Source: Anaerolineales bacterium (GTDB taxonomy: Bacteria; Chloroflexota; Anaerolineae; Anaerolineales; Villigracilaceae). Taken from it: a stretch of DNA of 64,000 bases. The stretch lies in NCBI GenBank assembly GCA_020634895.1, contig JACKAV010000006.1:124001-188000 (forward strand). Direction: 5' to 3'. Of the stretch, positions 14,183 to 23,700 are shown piece after piece (position 1 is the first letter of the stretch; each line of letters starts with the position of its first letter). The position numbers and the translations under genes are program-made. Under the pieces are notes generated by a model. The model saw only the letters and a list, made by a program, of their open reading frames with translations. It ran no database searches and was not told the origin of the DNA.

Positions 14183-16699
14183 ATGGCTGAAGAGAATTTG
14201 ATCGCAGGAAACATCGAATCGGTGGATATTGACGCTCAGATGCGCGAGGCGTACCTGGATTACGCCATGAGCGTGATCGTGGCGCGCGCCCTGCCGGATG
14301 CACGCGACGGTATGAAGCCTGTGCATCGGCGCATTTTGTATGCCATGCATGAATTGGGACTGCGTTCGAATACATCGTATAAGAAATCTGCGCGTATCGT
14401 GGGTGAGGTGCTGGGTAAATATCACCCGCACGGCGATTCTGCGGTCTATGAGTCGATGGCGCGCATGGCGCAGGATTTTTCCATGCGTTACCTGCTGGTG
14501 GATGGTCAGGGTAACTTCGGTTCGGTGGACGGTGACGCGCCTGCTGCGATGCGTTATACCGAGGCGCGTCTGCAAAAGATGGCGGAGGAAATGCTGGCGG
14601 ATCTTGAGAAAGAGACCGTGGATTACGGTCCCAACTTCGATGATTCGCTTCAGGAGCCGCTCGTCCTTCCGGCTCGTCTCCCGAACCTGTTGTTGAACGG
14701 CGCTTCGGGCATTGCGGTGGGTATGGCGACGAATATCCCGCCTCAAAACCTGCGGGAGTTGACCGGGGCGATCAATTACCTGATCGACAACTACGAAAAG
14801 GTTGATGACATTACCGTTGAAGACTTGATGAAATTCGTGCAGGGACCGGACTTCCCGACCGGCGGCATGATCGTCGGCACGGAAGGCATTGTTTCGGCAT
14901 ATGGCACTGGTCGCGGACGCATTGTGATGCGCGGTATTGCTCACATTGAGGAAACAAAAGCCGGGCGGTATCAGATCAATATCACGGAAATCCCGTATCA
15001 GGTTAACAAATCCAGTTTGATCGAGCGCATTGCTGAACTTGTCCGCGAAGACAAGATCGACCAAATCTCCGACCTGCGCGATGAATCAGACAAGCGCGGT
15101 ATGAGCATTATCATCGAACTCAAACGCAATGCCCAGCCCAAGAAGGTTTTGAACCAACTTTACAAATACACGGCGCTGCAATCCACGTTTGGTGTGCAGA
15201 TGCTGGCGCTGGTGGACGGTGAGCCGCGTACGCTGCCACTCAAACGTCTTTTGCAGATATTCATTGACCATCGTCAGACGGTCATTACCCGCCGCTCACA
15301 ATTTGACCTGAACAAGGCGAAAGCCCGCCAGCATATTCTGGATGGCTACCTCATCGCTTTGAACAATATCGATGCGGTTATCAAGGTCATCCGCGAGGCG
15401 GAAGATGCCGATAAAGCCAAGACCGCGTTGATGACGCGCTTCAAGCTGAGCGAGATTCAGGCGCAGGCGATTTTGGATATGCAGTTGCGTCGTCTTGCCG
15501 CTCTCGAACGCTGGAAGATCGAAGAGGAGCATAAGCAGGTCCGTGCCACAATTGAATATCTCGAAGACTTGCTCGCCAACCCGAAGAAGATCCTTGCGCT
15601 CATCAAAGACGACATGAACGATGTCGCCGAAAAATTTGGCGATGACCGCCGCACGCGTATCTCTGCCGACGCCAAGGAAGATATTCACGAAGAAGACCTC
15701 GTGCCTGATGAGTCAGTGCTGATCAGCCTCACCGAACGCGGATACATCAAGCGCGTGGCGGCTACGGCGTTCCGCTCGCAGAGCCGCGGCGGGCGCGGTG
15801 TGAAAGGTCACACCACCAAGGATGAAGACGAGGTCGTGATGCTTATCCCGGCGCGCAGTCTCGATACGATGCTGTTCTTCTCGGATAAGGGCAAGGTCTA
15901 TTCCGAAAAAGTCTACCAGATTCCCGATCTTGACCGCGCGACCAAGGGCATTCCGCTGGTCAATATCCTTTCGCTTGGACCCAATGAAAAAGTAACGGCG
16001 GCGATGTCGATCCGCGAATTTTCGCAGAATCAATTCTGTATGATGATGACCGGGCGCGGACGCATGAAACGCGTTGCGATGGAGGAATTCGCCTCAGTCC
16101 GCCCCTCGGGCTTGATCGCCATGAATTTAGATGACGGCGACACCCTGGGCTGGGCTCGCCTCACAACCGGCAAGGATGAGGTCATCATTGTCACTGAGAA
16201 TGGACAGGCGCTGCGCTTCAGCGAGGACAAGGTCCGCGCGATGGGCAGGCAGGCTGCGGGCGTGCAGGGCATCAAATTGAAGAAGGATGATGTGGTCACC
16301 AGCATGGACGTGGTCGAGCCGGAAGGTTCACTGCTTGTGGTCACGACTGGCGGCTTCGGCAAGCAAACTCCGTTGAAAGAATACACGCCCAAAGGACGAG
16401 CCACCAACGGCATCTCCACCATTGACCAGAAGGCAATCAAAGAGATCGGCAGGATTGCGGCAGCCCGCGTGGTTCGAAAGGACGATGACCTCACGATCAT
16501 GACCGCCAACGGCGTTACCATCCGCCTCAAGGTGAAGGACGTGAAGCAATCGGGTCGTGCCACGAAGGGTGTGCATCTCATCAAACCGCAGGACGGTGAC
16601 AGCGTGGCGTCCATTGCGCGGATATCAGCCGAGGACTTGAAAAAAGCCGGCGCACAAATGGAAGAGAAAGAAGCCGAGCCGCAGCCAAAATTGGTCTAA
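14183..16699 (+). CDS. gyrA: DNA gyrase subunit A
   Basis: The 838-residue protein matches GyrA from end to end. The breakage-reunion domain has the catalytic Tyr at about residue 125 (AAMRYTEAR). The quinolone region is HPHGDSAVYE with Ser86 and Glu90, where E. coli has Ser83 and Asp87. The C-terminal pinwheel domain holds the GyrA box as QSRGGRG (about residue 534), which marks it as gyrase rather than topoisomerase IV. With GyrB (not in the window) it introduces negative supercoils using ATP. It is transcribed alone: its leader holds a terminator-like hairpin and a strong terminator follows. Confidence 0.96.
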   Translation: MAEENLIAGNIESVDIDAQMREAYLDYAMSVIVARALPDARDGMKPVHRRILYAMHELGLRSNTSYKKSARIVGEVLGKYHPHGDSAVYESMARMAQDFSMRYLLVDGQGNFGSVDGDAPAAMRYTEARLQKMAEEMLADLEKETVDYGPNFDDSLQEPLVLPARLPNLLLNGASGIAVGMATNIPPQNLRELTGAINYLIDNYEKVDDITVEDLMKFVQGPDFPTGGMIVGTEGIVSAYGTGRGRIVMRGIAHIEETKAGRYQINITEIPYQVNKSSLIERIAELVREDKIDQISDLRDESDKRGMSIIIELKRNAQPKKVLNQLYKYTALQSTFGVQMLALVDGEPRTLPLKRLLQIFIDHRQTVITRRSQFDLNKAKARQHILDGYLIALNNIDAVIKVIREAEDADKAKTALMTRFKLSEIQAQAILDMQLRRLAALERWKIEEEHKQVRATIEYLEDLLANPKKILALIKDDMNDVAEKFGDDRRTRISADAKEDIHEEDLVPDESVLISLTERGYIKRVAATAFRSQSRGGRGVKGHTTKDEDEVVMLIPARSLDTMLFFSDKGKVYSEKVYQIPDLDRATKGIPLVNILSLGPNEKVTAAMSIREFSQNQFCMMMTGRGRMKRVAMEEFASVRPSGLIAMNLDDGDTLGWARLTTGKDEVIIVTENGQALRFSEDKVRAMGRQAAGVQGIKLKKDDVVTSMDVVEPEGSLLVVTTGGFGKQTPLKEYTPKGRATNGISTIDQKAIKEIGRIAAARVVRKDDDLTIMTANGVTIRLKVKDVKQSGRATKGVHLIKPQDGDSVASIARISAEDLKKAGAQMEEKEAEPQPKLV

Positions 16700-16710
16700 C
16701 CGCTGAATCA

Positions 16711-16746
16711 AAAACGGGCGAAGGAATAATATCCTTCGCCCGTTTT
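16711..16746. terminator. bidirectional terminator after gyrA
   Basis: The arms AAAACGGGCGAAGGA and TCCTTCGCCCGTTTT are perfect complements around six bases. It also serves the minus-strand gene at 16763. Confidence 0.9.
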
Positions 16747-16762
16747 TAGTTTTCGGGTGAAT

Positions 16763-16984
16763 TTAGAATGCAATCTTGCCTGTGGCGAATAGACATAAAA
16801 ACCCAACCACACAGGTTGCGGTCAGCATCATGAATACAAGCACGAACCGCTGAATCGACGTCATGCCGAGGAATTTGCCCGAGCGCCTGGACCTTGACGT
16901 GTTTATACCGGCGGGCTGATATTCCGCCCGTGCTTCTTCCTCTTCATATTGTTTTGCGGCGTCATTCCGAAGATCATCAAACAT
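16763..16984 (-). CDS. small membrane protein, unknown function
   Basis: This 73-residue protein has an acidic start, a basic stretch (SRSRRSGKF) and one or two hydrophobic segments in residues 45-72. GAGG lies five bases before the ATG. It follows birA by 27 bp on the same strand and is probably co-transcribed. No family was recognised. Confidence 0.55.
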   Translation of the reverse strand: MFDDLRNDAAKQYEEEEARAEYQPAGINTSRSRRSGKFLGMTSIQRFVLVFMMLTATCVVGFLCLFATGKIAF

Positions 16985-17011
16985 TGGAACCTCTGTTTTT
17001 TTTAAAGTATA

Positions 17012-17791
17012 TCATGCAGCAGGGCGCAGGCTGATATCGCCAAAGCGAACCATAATTGGACTGCCATGCGCATCCTGTAACCGCAGGCTTCCATCCGCTT
17101 CAAGCCCGTCAAGGATGCCTTTGATGGGTTTTGCGTCTTCCGCGTGGACTTGCACCTGTTCGCCGCGGAATGCCAGCCGTTCTTCCCACAGGCGAATAAA
17201 ACCTTCAGTGTCGATCTGTTCGCGCCAGCGGAGGATTCCGTTTAGAACCTGAAGGATGATCTCTTCACGTTTGGGTGCAGTTTCAAGCAATTGTTCCAAA
17301 CTTGTGGCTGGAAATTTCAGCAGTTCCTCTGGGGGGACAGACGTTTTCTCAACATTGATTCCCATGCCGATGACTAATGAATCCGCTTCATCGCCCGACC
17401 AGACGGTTTCCACTAAAATGCCCGCTGCTTTTTTGCCGTCCAGAAGAATATCGTTGGGCCACTTGATCTGGGCGGGCAGACCAAACGTCAGGCAGGCATC
17501 CGCTATGGAGAGGGCTGCCAAGCCCACGGTCCGCGAGAGATGCGTGCGCATGGGCGGGGTGGGGCGCAGGATCAAACTCATCGCAATGGCGGTCCCTTTG
17601 GGCGTGAACCATGTCCGGTTCAGCCGCCCGCGCCCTTGCGTTTGTTCATCCGCAACGACAAGCGAGAAGTCTTTTGCGCCGCCTGCCGCCCAAGCCAGTG
17701 CCTCATCATTGGTGGAACCGGTGGAGTCAAAATAGCGCAGTCCGCCAAGGTTTATTTTTGTTAGTGCTTTTTTGAGGGAAGATTCGTTCAT
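17012..17791 (-). CDS. birA: biotin--[acetyl-CoA-carboxylase] ligase
   Basis: The 259-residue protein is a class I biotin ligase without the N-terminal DNA-binding domain. The catalytic signature is clear: FDSTGSTNDEA near residue 21, the biotinyl-AMP loop GRGRLNRTW (about 53-61), KWPNDILLDGKKAAGILVE and a small C-terminal SH3-like domain. It attaches biotin to carboxyl carrier proteins. Lacking the winged helix, it cannot repress biotin genes as E. coli BirA does. A small membrane protein gene lies downstream and a terminator separates it from the upstream-lying M23 gene. Confidence 0.93.
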   Translation of the reverse strand: MNESSLKKALTKINLGGLRYFDSTGSTNDEALAWAAGGAKDFSLVVADEQTQGRGRLNRTWFTPKGTAIAMSLILRPTPPMRTHLSRTVGLAALSIADACLTFGLPAQIKWPNDILLDGKKAAGILVETVWSGDEADSLVIGMGINVEKTSVPPEELLKFPATSLEQLLETAPKREEIILQVLNGILRWREQIDTEGFIRLWEERLAFRGEQVQVHAEDAKPIKGILDGLEADGSLRLQDAHGSPIMVRFGDISLRPAA

Positions 17792-17798
17792 GAAAAAT

Positions 17799-17836
17799 TA
17801 AAGACCTTACGGGTTTCAAAAATCCGTAAGGTCTTT
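17799..17836 (-). terminator. terminator of the LysM/M23 gene
   Basis: AAAGACCTTACGG and CCGTAAGGTCTTT are perfect complements. On the minus strand TTTAATTTTTC follows. Confidence 0.8.
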
Positions 17837-17840
17837 GTTA

Positions 17841-19010
17841 TTACTGCACCATGTCATACGGGTTGATATTGGAACCGCCGACGCGAATTTCGAAATGCAG
17901 GTGTGCGCCGAACGAGTTACCGGTGTTACCCGAAAGACCTATGACTGTTCCCTGACCCACCGTTTGGCATTGGCTGACAAGGATTGTGCTCAAGTGGGCA
18001 TAGACGGTGACGTATCCGTTGCCGTGATCGATCTGAACGACGTTGCCATATCCATAGTTCCAGCCGCCCTGCGCCATGGTAACCACGCCAGCGCCAGCCG
18101 CATAAACGCTCGAGCCTTCGGGCGCAGTGATGTCGATGCCGAGGTGACTGGGGCTGTAGCCGTTTCCAGAAAGGGAATGTGCATCGGCTGGCCACCCGAA
18201 GCTGCTCGCAACAGGTCCGCCACCGCAGCTGTTCGAAGCGTTGGCTCCGCCTGTGCCAGTATTTGTTCCACGTGTTTCGGTAACCAGATCAGCCGCCCAG
18301 TTGCGAAGCTCACGCGAACCGCCGGGAATGAATATCTTGGTCCCCGGTTTTACTTCCGGGTCGGAAAGATCGAGCTGGTTGCCGGAGAAGTTGATGATGT
18401 CGTCCGCTTCGGCATAGAATTTTTTTGCCACGCTTTGGAAGGTATCGCCATCCTTCCATTCGTAATACAAACCATCTTCCGGCGGAATGAGCAATTCCAT
18501 GCCGGGGCGCAGGCTGTGTGGATTATCGTCCAACTCATCGTTGGCATAAAGGATCGTTTCCGATTTGACCTTGAACGTTTCCGCAATACGATACATCGAA
18601 TCGCCGCGGACCACGCGATAGACTTCCTCGTCATAACGCGGACGTTCGGGAAAGTTGGTCTTGAGCTGTAGTTTACGAAGGATGCTGGGAAGGAGATCGC
18701 TTCCTTCTTCGCCTGAGCCTGCTGATACGACCATAGGCGCAGACCCCGCCGACGCTTCTTCCGTCGCCTGCGGTTGGACGGTCACAACAACGGGCGGCAG
18801 GGTGCTTTTATAGTACAGGGTTCCTCCCAGCAAACCGACGACCAGCACAAGCGTCACCGCCCAACTGACAACGGCGAAACGGTCCGCTTTCTGTTTTTTA
18901 CGCGGAGTAGTGGCTGGTTCTTCCGTTGCAGGGACGGGTTGCGGTTGTTCAGCCTTCGTCTTTTTCCCTGCCGGGAAGATGGATTTGATTCTTTCGAGGA
19001 ACGGTTTCAT
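17841..19010 (-). CDS. LysM and M23 peptidase domain envelope protein
   Basis: The 389-residue protein has a cytoplasmic N-terminus, a membrane helix at about residues 50-68 and an extracytoplasmic part. Two LysM domains (about 130-180 and 182-232; YRVVRGDSMYRIAETF and YEWKDGDTFQSVAKKF) should bind glycan chains. The M23 domain at the C-terminus has HLGID for the first metal ligands and HLHFE for the last, with GNTGNSFGAHLHFE in the expected position. It probably cuts or remodels peptidoglycan cross-links, or acts as a scaffold. It lies 39 bp downstream of rho on the same strand. Confidence 0.9.
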   Translation of the reverse strand: MKPFLERIKSIFPAGKKTKAEQPQPVPATEEPATTPRKKQKADRFAVVSWAVTLVLVVGLLGGTLYYKSTLPPVVVTVQPQATEEASAGSAPMVVSAGSGEEGSDLLPSILRKLQLKTNFPERPRYDEEVYRVVRGDSMYRIAETFKVKSETILYANDELDDNPHSLRPGMELLIPPEDGLYYEWKDGDTFQSVAKKFYAEADDIINFSGNQLDLSDPEVKPGTKIFIPGGSRELRNWAADLVTETRGTNTGTGGANASNSCGGGPVASSFGWPADAHSLSGNGYSPSHLGIDITAPEGSSVYAAGAGVVTMAQGGWNYGYGNVVQIDHGNGYVTVYAHLSTILVSQCQTVGQGTVIGLSGNTGNSFGAHLHFEIRVGGSNINPYDMVQ

Positions 19011-19049
19011 TTTTTATAAATTCGAACGTCACAATACAAGTGTGACCGG

Positions 19050-20531
19050 TTAAGCATCCTTGGTTAGATTTTCCAGGAATTCAATATTATCTTTGGATTT
19101 TTCCAATCGCGTCAGAATGGCTTCTGTGGCGACGGAGGGATCCATGCCTGCACCGGAAGGCTGGGGCGAGGTCATTTGCACGAACATGCGGCGCAGCAGC
19201 CAAACACGCTGGAGCAGGTCGGGTCCCAGCAATAGGTCTTCGCGGCGTGTGGACGAACGTTCGATATCCACGGCGGGGAAGGTGCGGCGTTCCTGCAATT
19301 TGCGCGAGAGGTGCAATTCCATGTTGCCGGTGCCTTTGAACTCTTCGTACACCACATCGTCGAGGCGGGAACCGGTGTCGACGAGGCAGGTGGCGATAAT
19401 GGTCAGCGAACCGCCTTCTTCCACGTTACGAGCCGCGCCAAAGAAACGTTTGGGCGGGTACAGCGCGGAGGGATCCATACCACCCGAAAGCGTGCGCCCG
19501 GACGGGTTGACCACGAGGTTGTAGGCGCGCGCGAGGCGGGTGATCGAGTCCATTAAAATTACCACGTGTCGACCGATCTCCACCAATCTCTTAGCACGGT
19601 CTAATGCAAGTTCCGCCGTGCGGACGTGCGAAGTAACCGGCTCATCGAAGGTCGAGGCGACCACTTCCGCTTCCACAGAACGGTCCATATCGGTCACTTC
19701 CTCAGGGCGTTCGCCGATGAGGGCAATGATCAAATGAACGTCGGAATATTTTGTTGAAATAGAGTTTGCAATTTGCTTGAGGATGGTGGTTTTCCCCGTT
19801 TTGGGCGGCGAAACGATCAAGCCGCGTTGTCCTCTACCAATGGGTGCAATTAGGTTAATTAATCTTGGGGCTAAAGTCTTTGGGTCGGTTTCCAGGTCAA
19901 AACGTTTATCAGGAAAGATCGGAGTCAGGTTTTCGAAAACAGGTCTGCGGGTGGCTTCTTCCGGGTCTATACCGTTGATGGATTCCACTTTGAGAAGACC
20001 GAAATGACGTTCACTTTCGCGGGGCGGGCGGACCTGCCCAATGACAAGGTCTCCGGCTCGGAGGTCATACCGCCTTAGCTGTGCCTGGGAGACGTAAACA
20101 TCCTGATCGCTTATCCTATAGTTGGTGGCTCTCAGGAAGCCGATACCCTCGCTCATGATCTCAAGAATACCGCCGCGTAGTTCAATGCCTTCCTTCTGCG
20201 CCTCCGCCTCGCGGATCATCATGGCGAGAGTCTCTTTCTTGAGGCGGTTGGCGTTCGGGATGTTCAATCCCTTTGCCATGGTACGAAGTTTGGAAAGGGG
20301 CTCGTTTTCCAGTTCTAGTATTTTCATCTTTTTCTCTTTCGACATGAATGAATTTTCAGGCATTGGCTTGCTTGGAACGCTCGAATTATTCACAGATTCA
20401 ATCACTGGCTTGGGAGGATTGTTCATTTCAAAGGAAGAGGGGTGATTGTTATTGGTTCTTGGCTGACGTGGGGAATTTCTTCTCGCTGTATTGCTGGGTC
20501 TTGTAGATGTGTTGGTAGGCTTATTTGGCAT
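19050..20531 (-). CDS. rho: transcription termination factor Rho
   Basis: The 493-residue protein has a disordered Asn/Pro-rich N-terminal extension of about 65 residues and the Rho N-terminal helical domain (LSKLRTMAKGLNI). The cold-shock RNA-binding domain (GILEIMSEGIGFLR) follows. The ATPase core has P-loop PPKTGKTT, the ALIGERPEEVTD region and the Q/R-loop segments GRTLSGGMDPSALYPPKRFFGAARN. Rho is a hexameric RNA helicase that ends transcription. The first ATG has no strong ribosome binding site; later in-frame ATGs (for instance MKILELEN at about residue 69) are possible starts. A terminator-like hairpin in its leader suggests autoregulation. Confidence 0.95.
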   Translation of the reverse strand: MPNKPTNTSTRPSNTARRNSPRQPRTNNNHPSSFEMNNPPKPVIESVNNSSVPSKPMPENSFMSKEKKMKILELENEPLSKLRTMAKGLNIPNANRLKKETLAMMIREAEAQKEGIELRGGILEIMSEGIGFLRATNYRISDQDVYVSQAQLRRYDLRAGDLVIGQVRPPRESERHFGLLKVESINGIDPEEATRRPVFENLTPIFPDKRFDLETDPKTLAPRLINLIAPIGRGQRGLIVSPPKTGKTTILKQIANSISTKYSDVHLIIALIGERPEEVTDMDRSVEAEVVASTFDEPVTSHVRTAELALDRAKRLVEIGRHVVILMDSITRLARAYNLVVNPSGRTLSGGMDPSALYPPKRFFGAARNVEEGGSLTIIATCLVDTGSRLDDVVYEEFKGTGNMELHLSRKLQERRTFPAVDIERSSTRREDLLLGPDLLQRVWLLRRMFVQMTSPQPSGAGMDPSVATEAILTRLEKSKDNIEFLENLTKDA

Positions 20532-20561
20532 GTGAGTCGATTCGTTGGGATGAGAAATGTG

Positions 20562-20589
20562 AAAAAACCAGTCCCCGCTTTGGGCTGGT
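20562..20589 (-). promoter_or_regulatory. terminator-like hairpin in the rho leader
   Basis: On the minus strand ACCAGCCC pairs with GGG-(GA)-CTGGT and is followed by six T, ending 30 bases before the rho ATG. This fits transcription attenuation of rho, as is known for E. coli rho; here it is inferred. Confidence 0.5.
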
Positions 20590-20756
20590 GAATTTCCTTA
20601 GCAAGCAAAAAATAAAGTAGGGGTTTCGATCAAGTTTTTCAATTCAATTGGCAGGCATAAAGGAACAACCTGCTCTTTTAAAATTCTGTTGTCAAGGCAT
20701 CAGGGGAGATGCAAGGATTATAGCACTTCCATGCAGGGGTTGCAAGCAACCATTTT

Positions 20757-23700
20757 CTAGGTTTTATCGTTGAACATACGATTTTGTAAATTCAAAAAGC
20801 GCCGGTAAAAACTTTCACTGCCTGCAAGCTCGGTATGTGTTCCGCGCTCAATGATCTGCCCGTGGTTCATCACGAGAATTTCATCCACGTTTTCGAGCCC
20901 AATGAGTCGATGCGTTATGAGCAGCGAAGTCTTACGTCTCATGACAGCGAACAGAGTCTCCAAAACCTGCTTCTCGGTCAGCGGGTCGAGATTGGCGGTG
21001 GGTTCATCGAGGATGAGAATGGGCGCATCCTTTATCAACGCGCGCGCAATCGCCAACCGCTGACGTTCCCCGCCTGAGAGCCGCAGTCCCTGCTCGCCGA
21101 TCATCGTGTCATAACCTTTGGGCAGGCTCATGATGAAGTCGTGGATCTGCGCGGATTTACACGCCGCTTCCACTTCTTCGCGCGTGACCTTCCTGCGCGC
21201 AAACCTCAAATTCTCATAAATGGACGTGTTGAAGAAGTAGGTATTCTGTGAGACATACCCGCATCTCGCGCGGACCTCGTCCTGATTCAGCGCTTTGAGC
21301 GACTCTCCGCCGAGAGTGATGTCTCCTACTTTATAGTCCCAGAAGCGGAGCAATAAATTTGCGAGGGTGCTTTTCCCCGCTCCGCTCGGACCAACAATGG
21401 CGATGGAAGTTGAAGGTTTCAGGTTGAAGGTTACATCTTGCAGGGCGGGTGTGTTTTGGGACAGGTAGGTGAAGGAGAGATTCGAGAATTCGATACTCGA
21501 AATTCGCTCATCGAGTATCAAGTATCGAGTATCGTTCTTAATTTCCGGCTCTGTATCCACAACTTCGAATAATCTCTTCGCTGCTTCACGGGAGGCGTTC
21601 CACATTTGGGCGGCAAGCGGAAGTGCCATAACGGCTTCAAATGAAGCAAGGGTCAGCAATGTCAACGAAGCCAGCATGGGACCGGGAAGATTCTCGTTCA
21701 CAATTTGCGGAATGGTGAGGAAAAGTATTGCCCACGTGCCGAGATTGGTGAGCAGTGTTCCCAGCCCCGAGTGGATGCCTGTCACGCGCGCCATGCGGCG
21801 TTGTGCGCTCCCGTAGTCGTCTGCGGTGACGGCGATCTGTTTGAGGCGTTCGTCAGCCCGTCCGTAAGCGATGATGTCTGCCATGCCTTGAATGCCGTCC
21901 ACGAGGCGGGTGTGGAGATCGGCGCGCAGAGTGATGGTCTGTTCGGCGAATTTGCGGCTGGTTAACTGCGCAAATATGGGCAGGAACAAACCGAGGCTGA
22001 GGTAAAAGCCCAAGTAAACAGGAGCAAGCAGCGGGTAGAAAGAAGCGAGGAAAATGGCGGTGAAAGTCCCGACGACGATGGCTGTCAACGGGGGCGAAAC
22101 GACTCGGACGTAGAAATTTTCCAATGTCTCCACATCACCAATGATGCGGGCAAGCAAGTCTCCGGCGCGGAAATTCATCAGGCGGGCGGGCGCAAGGGGT
22201 TCGAGTTTTTCGTAGAACCACAGGCGCAAGCGGGCGAGCAGGCGGAAGGTGACGTCGTGCGAGACGAGGCGTTCGAGGTAGCGGAAGACGGCGCGGCTGA
22301 TGCCGAAGAAGCGCGTGCCGACGACTGCAACGCCAAGCGCCGAAACCGAGGTGGCAATGGCGGCAGTAGAGATGAGCCATGCCGAGGTTCCCATCAACGC
22401 CACACTCGAACCGATGGTCGCCGAGCCGATCAGCACGGACAGCGCGACGCGCCCCCAATTGCCTTTGAGAAATTGAAGCAGACGGGGGAGGATGGATTTT
22501 TGATTTGCGATTTCCGACTGACGATTGTTGATTGCAGGTTGCGGGTTGAAGGTTGAAGGTTGTTGGGAAGTTGCTTGAGTTTGAAGGTCTTCAACTTGCA
22601 ACTTGTCGCTTGTAACTTGAAACTCATACGTCTTCACCATGCTTGCATACATGCCATTCTTTGCAAGCAATTCTTTATGCGTGCCCTGTTCGATAATTTT
22701 TCCTTCGTCGAGGACGACGATCAAGTCGGACTGAAAGATGGTGTTGAGACGATGTGCGATGGTGATGGTGGTGCGTCCCTGCATGAGCTCGCGCGTGGAT
22801 TCTTCGAGCAGGGCTTCGGTTTCAGGGTCGAGCGCGGAAGTCGGTTCGTCGAGGATGAGGATGGGCGCATCTTTGAGGAAGGCGCGGGCGAGGGCGAGGC
22901 GTTGGGCTTGTCCGCTGGAGAGGCGCGCTCCGCTTTCGCCGATAACGGTTTCGTATTTTTCAGGGAGCGAGTCAATGAATTCATGCAGACGCGCAGCTTT
23001 GGCGGCGTTGACAACTTCTTCGTGAGCTGCGTCCGCTTTGCCGAGGCGGATATTTTCGGCAATGGTGGTGTGGAAGAGGTGAGGTTTCTGAGGAACCCAG
23101 GCGATGTTGGGTTGCAGGTCGAATGTTGCAGGTTGAAGGTTTCCTTCGGTGGGCTGAATAAAGCCGAGTAATAATTGCACGAGCGTGGATTTCCCCGCAC
23201 CGGTTTTGCCGACGAGCGCGACATGTTGCCCTTTGTCGATTTTCAGATAGATATTTTGCAGGGCAGGGGCGGTCTCGTTGGGGTAGGTAAAAGAGATATT
23301 CGATAATTCGATATTGGATATTCGGTATTCGAGGTTCGAGGTTCGAATATCTTCTTCCGAATATCGAGTATCGCGAATCGGCGTGTCTAGTATTTCATAA
23401 ATCCGTTTTGCCGCCGTTGTGCCATTCATGCCGGCGTGGAATCTTGCGCCGAGGGCGCGGAGCGGCATGTAAAACTCAGGGGCAAGGATGAGCAAAAAGA
23501 GCGCGGGCTGAAAGTCCATGCTGCGGTAGAGGAGGCGGAAACCGATCTCTACGGCAACGATGGCGGTGCTGATGGTGGCGAGCATTTCAAGCGCGAGCGC
23601 AGAAAGGAATGTGATGCGCAAAACGCTCAACGTCGTATCGCGGTATTGCTCGGAAATTTTGGCGATGTTCTTCGCCTGTCCCTTTGACTGCCCGAACAAC

